A DNA stretch of 13,375 nucleotides. Source: Gemmatimonadaceae bacterium. Its GTDB lineage: Bacteria > Gemmatimonadota > Gemmatimonadetes > Gemmatimonadales > Gemmatimonadaceae. Of the stretch, positions 1-6,673 are shown one piece after another; within the stretch, counting starts at the first letter, position 1, and each line of letters starts with the position of its first letter. A program made the position numbers and the translations under genes. Under the pieces are notes generated by a model that saw only the letters and a list, made by a program, of their open reading frames with translations, was not told the DNA's origin and searched no databases. The stretch is taken from contig JACDDZ010000023.1 in NCBI GenBank assembly GCA_013816695.1, forward strand, positions 1-13,375, in the 5' to 3' direction.

Positions 1-93
1 GCGAAGGGTCAGCCAGCGCGCATCAGGAGATATCTGCGCGCCGGCAGTGGAAGCGCTCACAGTGAGCGCTGCGATCAGCAGCTTCCATCTCAC
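1..93 (-). CDS. Secreted protein of unknown function, N-terminus only (partial)
   Basis: Only the first 31 codons lie in the window and the gene continues past the left edge. The GTG at 93-91 overlaps the amidase stop codon as GTGA, the usual form of translational coupling. The frame stays open to position 1. The translation has a basic start (VRWK), a hydrophobic stretch (LLIAALTVSAS) and a plausible signal peptidase I site after AGA, giving a mature start QISPDARWLTLR. This points to an exported protein co-transcribed with the upstream cell-wall amidase. The visible part is too short to assign a family. The start is chosen from the overlap and the signal peptide; an ATG at 89-87 is in another frame and stops after 21 codons. 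Confidence 0.7.
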   Translation of the reverse strand, partial: MRWKLLIAALTVSASTAGAQISPDARWLTLR

Positions 94-1808
94 TTCTGGC
101 GGGCGAAGGTCCTGAAATAATCTTCCAACCCGCGTACGATCCCGCGCGCGTACTGCTCCTGATACTCGGCAGTCCGCATTGCGGCTTCCTGGTCCGGCAT
201 CATGATGAATGCTCCCTCCGCCAGAACAGATGGCATCCATGTTCCGCGAATCACAGCGAAATTTCCGTAGTGAATTCCCTTGTCCGCGAGTCCCATCTCG
301 CTAACAAGGGTGCGCTGGACGCTCTGGGCAAGCAGGGTGGAATGCGGGTAGAACCAGTAGGTGTTGGTTCCCTGGGCGGCGTAAGGGTTCACCCCGTCCG
401 GAAGCGCATTCAGGTGAATGGACACGAACGCGTGTGCGTTGTTCTTGCGCGCAACCGTCGGTCGAACTGCGAGGTCAACATCTTCGTGAGCTGTTCTTGT
501 CATTATTACATTCGCACCGCGCTCGACAAGCAAGTCGCGAAGCTTGAAACCAACCGGAAGCGTTGCCTGCGGCTCCCATAATCCCGTGGGACCAGTGGCT
601 CCGATGGGTGGGTGCCCTGGATCTACCGCGATCGTCAGGCCCCTAAGCGGTGACGCCGCATCAACTGACGGCGGCCGCCGGAGTCTGAGGGTGAACACTC
701 CATTCTGGTAAAGACTGAGATATCCGAATGGTGCCGATGTGAGGTCTACAGAAAAGACGACACGGCCTGCATTTCCGCGGCTCTGCACGGAGCTGACAAA
801 TGAGTCCTTCGATAAAACTGTGGATGGACTGTTTGGCGCAGGAGTCGCGGAATAGAGAGTGAGATTAATTCCCCTGCCCGTTTCTTCGACCAGAAACGCC
901 GGAGGTGCTGACGAAGGGAATGAAATATCTACCCAGCCACCCGCAGCATCAATTCGCGCGGGACCAACGCTCAACGGTGTCGGTGTCGAGGCAGCAGCCG
1001 CGAGATTCAAGTCGCTCTTCGCGATCCATGTGACCTGGCCGTTGTCGAGCTGAACCTGTGCAAAGTCGCCCTGGGTGGCGATCACCTGGACCGACGTACC
1101 GGACAACAGAAACCATTTATACGTGCCCGCTGGAGATGGGCGACCTATTACAACACGATCCGTGTCACTGAGCACCGGAGGAGCGAGTGAGCAGACCGGG
1201 ATCGCACCAAAACATTTCGCCGACTGAGTCCCCTTGAGGGGCGTCGGGGCTTTTGTTGCACCGACAGCTGCGTAGGTGGGCTGAGCTACTGGCGTCGGCT
1301 CTCGTGGCTCGACAATGATCGGCGGAGTAGACGCAGGCAGCGGGAGGCGGACAGTATGCCTCAGCCGCGCTGTGTCACCCCCAACGACAGCCACAAGCTC
1401 GTAAACACCGAGCATTACCTGTCGGCCCAGCGAATCAGTGGACGGGGTCGGAACCGGCACCGGCAACCATCCCATGAAGGCACCGTTGGGCCAAACAGGC
1501 GAGAGCACACCATTGATGCTGAGCGCGGCATCTCCGTTGCCCACCTGTCCGTGAATGAAATTGGAGTCTTTTGCATTAACCAGATCGCCCGCTCCGGGGT
1601 ACTGAACCTTTATGATCAGCGGTCCCCGCGCTTCCGGAATCGGCGGAAGCTTTGGATTTGGCGTCGGCACAGGTGCCCTCGCAACTGTCACAGGCGTCCG
1701 CGTCGGTACTGGTACAGGCACAGGGGTTACACTTCTGCCCGGTGAGCAGGCCGAAACAAGGACGGCGGCCGCGAATCCTGTCGCAGAATTATTCGTAAGT
1801 AATTTCAT
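90..1808 (-). CDS. N-acetylmuramoyl-L-alanine amidase (Amidase_3) lipoprotein with Ig-like, SH3-like and AMIN-like regions
   Basis: Zinc hydrolase that cuts the amide bond between MurNAc and L-Ala of peptidoglycan, predicted to act in the periplasm while lipid-anchored. The 572-aa protein starts at the ATG at 1808-1806. That start gives a clean lipoprotein signal with lipobox VSAC (Cys21); the upstream in-frame ATGs would bury it. Next come a Pro/Thr/Val-rich tether (about 25-60), a beta-rich Ig-like region with a DSNFIHGQVGNGDAALSING core (about 63-158), an SH3-like segment (about 216-269) and an AMIN-like beta region (about 283-378). The Amidase_3 catalytic domain follows (about 390-568). 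Expected zinc ligands are present: His399 in VDPGH, Glu412 in LWEPQ and His465 in SIHLNA, with catalytic Glu531 in VLAEGAF. The catalytic call is firm; the three accessory domain names are inferred from pattern only. No clear Shine-Dalgarno precedes the start. A downstream secreted gene overlaps its stop. Confidence 0.9.
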   Translation of the reverse strand: MKLLTNNSATGFAAAVLVSACSPGRSVTPVPVPVPTRTPVTVARAPVPTPNPKLPPIPEARGPLIIKVQYPGAGDLVNAKDSNFIHGQVGNGDAALSINGVLSPVWPNGAFMGWLPVPVPTPSTDSLGRQVMLGVYELVAVVGGDTARLRHTVRLPLPASTPPIIVEPREPTPVAQPTYAAVGATKAPTPLKGTQSAKCFGAIPVCSLAPPVLSDTDRVVIGRPSPAGTYKWFLLSGTSVQVIATQGDFAQVQLDNGQVTWIAKSDLNLAAAASTPTPLSVGPARIDAAGGWVDISFPSSAPPAFLVEETGRGINLTLYSATPAPNSPSTVLSKDSFVSSVQSRGNAGRVVFSVDLTSAPFGYLSLYQNGVFTLRLRRPPSVDAASPLRGLTIAVDPGHPPIGATGPTGLWEPQATLPVGFKLRDLLVERGANVIMTRTAHEDVDLAVRPTVARKNNAHAFVSIHLNALPDGVNPYAAQGTNTYWFYPHSTLLAQSVQRTLVSEMGLADKGIHYGNFAVIRGTWMPSVLAEGAFIMMPDQEAAMRTAEYQEQYARGIVRGLEDYFRTFARQK

Positions 1809-1827
1809 GGAGGAATGGCTACGCATA

Positions 1828-1839
1828 GGTGGTACCACC
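1828..1839. repeat. Perfect 12-bp palindrome GGTGGTACCACC in a divergent promoter region
   Basis: The sequence GGTGGTACCACC is its own reverse complement and does not extend further. It lies 20 bp upstream of the amidase ATG and 65 bp upstream of the phosphatase ATG. Its position suits an operator for a dimeric regulator, but no regulator gene is visible and the role is inferred. Confidence 0.4.
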
Positions 1840-1865
1840 AACGTCGAACAGGAAACGGACCAACG
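1837..1865. repeat. Direct repeat ACCAACG x2, 22 bp apart
   Basis: ACCAACG occurs at 1837-1843 and again at 1859-1865, so the copies start 22 bp apart, about two helical turns, on the same face of the DNA. The first copy overlaps the end of the GGTGGTACCACC palindrome. Tandem half-sites at this spacing are typical of activator or response-regulator binding, but two 7-mers can also recur by chance. Confidence 0.3.
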
Positions 1866-1885
1866 CAAGGACTGCCCTCACTTCC

Positions 1886-1891
1886 TATATT
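1886..1891 (+). promoter_or_regulatory. Candidate -10 element TATATT for the PP2C phosphatase gene
   Basis: TATATT is a good match to the sigma-70 type -10 hexamer and stands out in this GC-rich spacer. No good -35 hexamer sits at the normal distance. If used, the transcript would begin close to the ATG at 1905, giving a nearly leaderless message, which fits the lack of a Shine-Dalgarno sequence there. Confidence 0.25.
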
Positions 1892-1904
1892 CGGGAATGA
1901 TTAG

Positions 1905-2780
1905 ATGCAAAGCATGAAGCAGCCCGAACCGCACACTTCCGAATTTCTCCTAGTATCGGACGGAAATCTCGAGATTTCCGGTCTTTCCGATGTGGGGCTT
2001 GTCCGAAAGCGGAATGAAGATTCGTTCCTGTTCGCAGACCTTACGGAACAGCAGCCAATCACCGCATCAGCTCGCGAATCGACGCATATACATGCCCGGC
2101 CTGCTCTCCTGGTTGTCGCCGACGGTGTAGGCGGTGCGGCGTCTGGAAACATCGCAAGTTCGCTTGCGACACTCGCCATATTCGACCAGTTGCGTGAGGC
2201 ATATGAGTCGGGAGCCCTTCGAGGGACAGTCGCCATCGTCGATACGCTCAAGATGGCGATTGAAGCTGCGAATCGCGAAATCCTCGCGTTCGCGCGCGAT
2301 AATCCGAAGCACAAGGGCATGGCCACTACGGCAACGGTCGCACTTGTAATGGGCGACCAGGCTTACTTCGCCCAGGTTGGCGACAGTCGCGCATACGTGG
2401 TGCGCGGTGGCGTGGCCCGGCAGCTCACCAAGGACCAGTCGCTGGTGCAGCGGCTTATCGATGCCGGCCGGCTTACTGCCGAGCAGGCGGCACAGAGCGA
2501 GCACAGGAACATCATCCTTCAGGCGCTGGGTCCGGAGGAGTCAGTCGTCCCCGAGCTGACCCGTGACAAGCTGAAGACCGGGGATGTGCTGGTTGTCTGT
2601 AGCGATGGGCTTTCCAACCAGGTTGAAGCGTCCCGCATAGCGCGGATGGCCAGTGACGAGAGCGACGTGTCGCAGCTCTGCTCGAATCTCGTCGGCCGGG
2701 CCCGCGAGACGGGGGCGCCGGACAATGTCACTGTTTTAGCCGCGCGCTTCTGGCGCGATCGGGATATGCTCGAAGGTTAA
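1905..2780 (+). CDS. PP2C-family Ser/Thr protein phosphatase
   Basis: Metal-dependent cytosolic phosphatase that removes phosphate from Ser/Thr (Stp/PstP type), usually opposing a PknB-like kinase. The 291-aa protein is a single catalytic domain of the usual bacterial length. The family motifs come in order: GLVRKRNEDS (31-40), VADGVGG (71-77), GMATTATVAL (138-147), AQVGDSRAYV (156-165), CSDGL (232-236) and APDNVTV (271-277). Asp39, Asp73, Asp234 and Asp273 are the expected metal ligands. There is no signal peptide or membrane segment. The ATG at 1914 is an equally possible start, since neither has a clear ribosome site. No kinase gene is in the window, so its substrates are unknown. It sits alone on the plus strand between two minus-strand cell-wall blocks, and its TAA overlaps the convergent ampG stop. 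Confidence 0.93.
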   Translation: MQSMKQPEPHTSEFLLVSDGNLEISGLSDVGLVRKRNEDSFLFADLTEQQPITASARESTHIHARPALLVVADGVGGAASGNIASSLATLAIFDQLREAYESGALRGTVAIVDTLKMAIEAANREILAFARDNPKHKGMATTATVALVMGDQAYFAQVGDSRAYVVRGGVARQLTKDQSLVQRLIDAGRLTAEQAAQSEHRNIILQALGPEESVVPELTRDKLKTGDVLVVCSDGLSNQVEASRIARMASDESDVSQLCSNLVGRARETGAPDNVTVLAARFWRDRDMLEG

Positions 2781-4069
2781 GACGCCGGAGCCGTGGTCTC
2801 GCCCGAGTGCGGAGCTGCGGCTGTAGGAGTTTCCTTCCCCCAGGGCGCGACAATCGGCAGGAGCATCAGGGCCGGAATTCCTGCGATTACAGTCACGATG
2901 AAGAAGATCGGCCAGCCGAACGACTCCGCGATTTTACCGCCGGGTGCCACAATTATGTCGCGACTCGCAGCCATGAGGCTCGAGAGCAGCGCGAACTGTG
3001 TCGCAGAATATTTCTTGTTGCACACGCTCATGAGGAATGCAATCAGCGCTGCGGTCACGAACCCCAGGCCAAGATTCTCGATCACTATTGCGAGCATCAT
3101 GAAGCTGGAATTCTTTCCGACTATTGCGAGTCCGTAGTAAGTCAGGTTGCTGAGCGCCTGGAAAATCGCAAACACCCATAGCGCGCGGTTGATCCCGATT
3201 TTCGCCACCACGGTTCCGCCAATCAACGTTCCGACAATAGTCGAGATCATTCCGATGCCACCCAGCACTACACCAATTTCGGTCTGCGTAAATCCGGTCT
3301 GGAGCAGGAAAGGCGTGGTCATGCTTCCGGCAAGACTGTCAGAAAACTTGTAGAAAACGATGAATGCGAGAACCGCTATGCCCTGCCCCATTCCCGCGCG
3401 CTGAAAAAATTCCTGGAAGGGAAAGCGAACTGCCTCGCCCAGGGTTCGCGGCGGCTCGTCGCGCAGGGACGGCTCCGGCGCGATGAACGAAGCAATCACT
3501 CCCACAAGTAACAGTCCCGAGAGCGCTATGTAGACTTTTGGCCAGGGCATCCTGTCAGCCAGCAGGAATGCAGCGGAGCCAGTCACCAGGAGCGCGATGC
3601 GATATCCCATCACCCATACCGATGCGCCTGCGCCCATTTCGCGATGCTCCAGCACATCAGTCCTGTACGCGTCAACGGCAATGTCCTGGCTCGCACTGAG
3701 GAAGGCGATGACAAAAGCATTCACTGCGAGCATCTGCAGTCCGACCTGCGGATTGTGCGTCGACATTGCCGCAATCGCCACTATGAGGAGCACCTGCGTT
3801 ATCAGCAGCCAGCCGCGTCGCCGCCCGAGAAATGGCGGCACATATCGATCGAGAAGCGGAGCCCACAGAAACTTGAGAGAGTACGGAAGCGCTACAAGAC
3901 TGAATAGCCCGATTGTAGTCAGGTCAACTTTGGCGACCGTCATCCAGGCCTGGAGCGTCTTGCTCGTGAGCAGCAGCGGAAGCCCGGACGAAAATCCGAG
4001 CAGTATGAGCGCGAACATTTTCGGCTGGCCGAACACCTTGAATGGCGACACACTTTTCTCTTCGGTCAT
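2777..4069 (-). CDS. ampG: AmpG-type muropeptide permease (MFS)
   Basis: Inner-membrane transporter that imports GlcNAc-anhydroMurNAc (with or without peptide) released from the wall. The 430-aa protein is strongly hydrophobic, fitting about 12 membrane helices. It has the AmpG hallmark stretches: GFSSGLPLLLT, TLQAWMTV, LKFLWAPLLDRY followed by PPFLGRRRGWLL, SASQDIAVDAYRTDVL, and late in the protein CNKKYSATQFALLS. From memory these align closely with Escherichia coli AmpG, which has about 60 more residues at the C-terminus; here there is only a short polar tail. The ATG at 4069-4067 is chosen because GGAG lies 5 nt upstream; longer upstream starts would run into nagZ. It is the last gene of the murQ-anmK-nagZ-ampG operon, 16 nt after nagZ. 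Its TAA overlaps that of the convergent phosphatase gene. No ampC or ampR is present, so any beta-lactam-response role is not supported here. Confidence 0.95.
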   Translation of the reverse strand: MTEEKSVSPFKVFGQPKMFALILLGFSSGLPLLLTSKTLQAWMTVAKVDLTTIGLFSLVALPYSLKFLWAPLLDRYVPPFLGRRRGWLLITQVLLIVAIAAMSTHNPQVGLQMLAVNAFVIAFLSASQDIAVDAYRTDVLEHREMGAGASVWVMGYRIALLVTGSAAFLLADRMPWPKVYIALSGLLLVGVIASFIAPEPSLRDEPPRTLGEAVRFPFQEFFQRAGMGQGIAVLAFIVFYKFSDSLAGSMTTPFLLQTGFTQTEIGVVLGGIGMISTIVGTLIGGTVVAKIGINRALWVFAIFQALSNLTYYGLAIVGKNSSFMMLAIVIENLGLGFVTAALIAFLMSVCNKKYSATQFALLSSLMAASRDIIVAPGGKIAESFGWPIFFIVTVIAGIPALMLLPIVAPWGKETPTAAAPHSGETTAPAS

Positions 4070-4074
4070 GCTCA

Positions 4075-4078
4075 CTCC
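4075..4078 (-). promoter_or_regulatory. Ribosome binding site (GGAG) deciding the ampG start
   Basis: On the minus strand the sequence reads GGAGTGAGCATG, placing GGAG 5 nt before the ampG ATG and inside the short nagZ-ampG gap. It supports the 4069 start over in-frame ATGs inside nagZ. Confidence 0.65.
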
Positions 4079-4085
4079 GTTGGAA

Positions 4086-5552
4086 TCATGATTGGCTAAC
4101 CGCCTCACCGCGCGCGAGCACCCTTGCCGCTGCGCGCTGCGTTGGCTCTTCACCGCCCCACGCGCAAAGAATTGGTGCATCGACGGGAATTTGTCCGGCA
4201 AGACGCGGATGACTGAACTGGATTACGGAAACCGTGTGGCCGCGCGTCTTCGCGCGTTCAGCTGCCGCAGTCAATGCTGCCTTCGACCTGTCTGAGTATC
4301 CCGGTCGTCCCTTCCACGCGCGGATATCGCCGTACAGGGCAATCAGCGTTTCGTTCGCGTCCGGATTCTCCCCGATGCGCGCGTCGTAACCCGACGCCTT
4401 CAACTGCTCCAGAAACGGGTCGCGCGAAGGTGGGGGATAGGGTCCGCCGATATCGTCGTCGATCACTACAATATCCACCACGCGGCTGATTGCCGGAAAC
4501 GTTCCCGAAATGGAATGCACAACGCGTTCGGCGACTCCGTCCGCCCAGCGTTTATCACTTTCCAGCGAGCTATCCGGTCCCGGCTTTCGGGCCCAGCTCG
4601 CCCACTCGTGTCTTCGCTCGAGCGAGAGTGAAACCTTTTGTACATCGAGTTTACCATCTGCGATAGCAGCAGCTATGGCGTGCTCGGCTGCACCGATATC
4701 CTGCGGGTACAGTAGGATGTCACAGCCCGCGTCGATAGCACGAACCACTGCTCCGGCTTCACCGCCCTGGCCCAGAACTCCTTCCATAATGAGAGCGTCG
4801 GTAACGACGAGTCCCTGAAAACCAAACTCCTTGCGAAGAAGATCGGTGAGCATCGCGTGGGAAAGCGTGCCCGGCGCGCCACTTGGGTCCAGCGCCGGAA
4901 ACGCAACGTGCGCGGACATCACCGACGCAACACCGGCCTCGATCGCGGCCTTGAACGGAACCAGGTCCGTTCGGTCCATCTGTTCGCGGCTCACATCGAC
5001 GCTCGGCAACTCCGCATGCGAGTCCCGTGTTGTGCGACCATGACCCGGGAAGTGCTTCGCGCATGCAAGTACGCCCTGTGTCTGGCAGGAGTCGATCCAC
5101 GCCACCGCGTGTCTTGCAACGCTAGCGGGATCGGACCCGAACGAGCGAGTCCCGATGATTGGGTTGTCCGGTTCAATATCCAGATCGCAGTCGGGACCGT
5201 AAACCCAGTTAATCCCGAGTTGCTGCGCTTCGATCGCCGTGATGCGAGCTGCGCGCCGTGTGTCGTCTTCGTTGTCCAGTGAACCGATGGCTGCCAGAGG
5301 TGGAAGACCCGTAGCGCCTGCAAACTGCTGCCCGGCGCCGCGTTCCAGGTCGGCTCCAATAAGGAGCGGGATGTCAGACTTCCGGACTATATGTGCAACC
5401 AGACTGCGCACCTCTCCAGCCGGACCGCCAAAGAAAATGAATCCCCCGACGCCCGCCTTCAGCGCCTTTTCTATTTCTGCGTTCGCATTCGAGAATCCAT
5501 TGTCGCGATCCCAGCGGATCGCAGGGAGCATCAGTTGCGCTATCTCGCTCAT
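4086..5552 (-). CDS. nagZ: Beta-N-acetylhexosaminidase, GH3 family, two-domain NagZ
   Basis: Cleaves the terminal beta-GlcNAc from GlcNAc-anhydroMurNAc (peptide) in the cytoplasm. The GH3 barrel (about 1-325) carries IGADLERGAGQQF (65-77), the loop KHFPGHG (166-172), the catalytic Asp177-Ser-His179 dyad in RDSHAELP, and nucleophile Asp252 in VVTDALIMEG. The protein is 488 aa, against about 340 for single-domain proteobacterial NagZ. The extra C-terminal region (about 350-488) looks like an alpha/beta GH3 C-terminal domain, with strands such as VVDIVVIDDD and the segment GGEEPTQRAAARVL. No signal peptide is seen, so it should be cytoplasmic, consistent with AmpG import. The ATG at 5552 overlaps the anmK stop as ATGA, which fixes the start. 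The enzyme assignment is firm; the role of the second domain is not. Confidence 0.94.
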   Translation of the reverse strand: MSEIAQLMLPAIRWDRDNGFSNANAEIEKALKAGVGGFIFFGGPAGEVRSLVAHIVRKSDIPLLIGADLERGAGQQFAGATGLPPLAAIGSLDNEDDTRRAARITAIEAQQLGINWVYGPDCDLDIEPDNPIIGTRSFGSDPASVARHAVAWIDSCQTQGVLACAKHFPGHGRTTRDSHAELPSVDVSREQMDRTDLVPFKAAIEAGVASVMSAHVAFPALDPSGAPGTLSHAMLTDLLRKEFGFQGLVVTDALIMEGVLGQGGEAGAVVRAIDAGCDILLYPQDIGAAEHAIAAAIADGKLDVQKVSLSLERRHEWASWARKPGPDSSLESDKRWADGVAERVVHSISGTFPAISRVVDIVVIDDDIGGPYPPPSRDPFLEQLKASGYDARIGENPDANETLIALYGDIRAWKGRPGYSDRSKAALTAAAERAKTRGHTVSVIQFSHPRLAGQIPVDAPILCAWGGEEPTQRAAARVLARGEAVSQS

Positions 5553-6673
5553 GCCGGAGTGTATTTGCCAAGTATGCGTGGTCCGCGCGCGCCTGTTGCT
5601 CCCGGAACGTTTCCGGGCTGCCGGATCAGGTGGAGATAGCCAAGCAATGCAAAGGCCACGGCCTCCTTCGCTTCACCGTCGAAGAAAACATCGTCAAAGG
5701 GGCGAACAGATTTTCCCTCAAGGTGTCGCCGCAGTGCAGTGACCAGCGCGGGATTTTTTGCGCCTCCGCCGGAAATCAGGATTTCGGCCACCGGCTCAGG
5801 CATGAAGCGGCGATAAGCGTCGCCAATACTCGCAGCGGTGAGCTCAACTGCCGTTGCAATGATATCTTCGTCCCGGCAACCGGGGTTATGGCGGCAGCGC
5901 TTAATGAATGACTCAATGTATTGGGCGCTGAAGAGCTCTCTGCCCGTGGATTTGGGTGGTGGTGCTGAGAAATACGGATTCTGAAGCAGTTCCGCGACGA
6001 CGTCTGTACTCGGCTTACCTGCGTTCGCAAGCATTCCATCGACATCGTACGGAAGGTCGGGCCTGAGTGTACGCGTTACACCGTCGATCACCGCAACGCC
6101 GGGTCCTGTATCGAATGCTCGCACACCGGTTACGTCACCGCCCGGCGGGACGACCGTAACATTCCCAATTCCGCCGATGTTTTGCAGCGCGCGCCAGTCG
6201 GATTGGGACGAAAATAAAAGCGCATCCGCTATTGGGACGAGCGGAGCTCCATGTCCTCCGGCTGCCACATCGCGAACCCTGAAATCGCTGATCACCGGGA
6301 TTCCCGTTCGCTCGGCGATGACTGCAGTCTCGCCTGTTTGCCACGTGGAATGTCCGGCCTCATGCCAGATCGTCTGCCCGTGGGAGGCTATTGCGGCAAT
6401 GTCCCCGCGCGGAACGCCCGACTCGGCGTGGGCCTGCATTGCGGCTTTCGACAGCCACTCGCCAAGGTCAAAATTGATTCTGCAGTATTCGGCCGCCGTG
6501 GTTCCATTTAGTGCACGGGATAGTCGCTCGCGTTCCTCTCTTGTGTAACTCGTAGAGGTAAAGGCGAGCAGCTCGAAGGCAACCGGGTCGTATCCGCGAA
6601 ACCGGACGACGGCGGCGCTTATGCCGTCGAGTGACGTTCCCGACATCAACCCGATCAGCGTGCGCGTCTCCAT
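5549..6673 (-). CDS. anmK: Anhydro-N-acetylmuramic acid kinase
   Basis: Uses ATP and water to open the 1,6-anhydro ring of anhydroMurNAc and phosphorylate it, giving MurNAc-6-phosphate. The 374-aa length matches the family (about 370). Visible AnmK motifs are GLMSGTSLDGISAAVV (8-23), SHGQTIWH (97-104), DFRVRDVAAGGHGAPLVP (130-147), LQNIGGIGNVT (163-173), AFDTGPGVAVIDG with probable catalytic Asp188, and ISGGGAKN near the C-terminus. Asp188 corresponds to the catalytic Asp182 known for the E. coli enzyme. There is no signal peptide, so it is cytosolic. Its ATG shares one base with the murQ stop (TGATG) and its stop overlaps nagZ (ATGA), so translation is probably coupled on both sides. It acts between NagZ and MurQ. 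Confidence 0.96.
   Translation of the reverse strand: METRTLIGLMSGTSLDGISAAVVRFRGYDPVAFELLAFTSTSYTREERERLSRALNGTTAAEYCRINFDLGEWLSKAAMQAHAESGVPRGDIAAIASHGQTIWHEAGHSTWQTGETAVIAERTGIPVISDFRVRDVAAGGHGAPLVPIADALLFSSQSDWRALQNIGGIGNVTVVPPGGDVTGVRAFDTGPGVAVIDGVTRTLRPDLPYDVDGMLANAGKPSTDVVAELLQNPYFSAPPPKSTGRELFSAQYIESFIKRCRHNPGCRDEDIIATAVELTAASIGDAYRRFMPEPVAEILISGGGAKNPALVTALRRHLEGKSVRPFDDVFFDGEAKEAVAFALLGYLHLIRQPGNVPGATGARGPRILGKYTPA

Noticed and set aside
1809..1868. Earlier ATG starts for the amidase (1868 and 1826)
   Set aside because: They add a polar N-terminus before an otherwise clean lipoprotein signal and lipobox.
2742..2757. CGCGC/GCGCG hairpin near the end of the phosphatase gene as a terminator
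   Set aside because: It lies inside the coding region and has no T-tract on either side.
4070..4201. Longer AmpG start at 4201
   Set aside because: It would overlap the nagZ coding end by over 100 bp with a basic, non-AmpG N-terminus; the 4069 ATG has a GGAG site and matches AmpG length at the start.
4680..5290. Overlapping open frames on both strands within nagZ as possible nested genes
   Set aside because: None has a ribosome site or a recognisable motif, and nagZ catalytic residues are encoded through this stretch.
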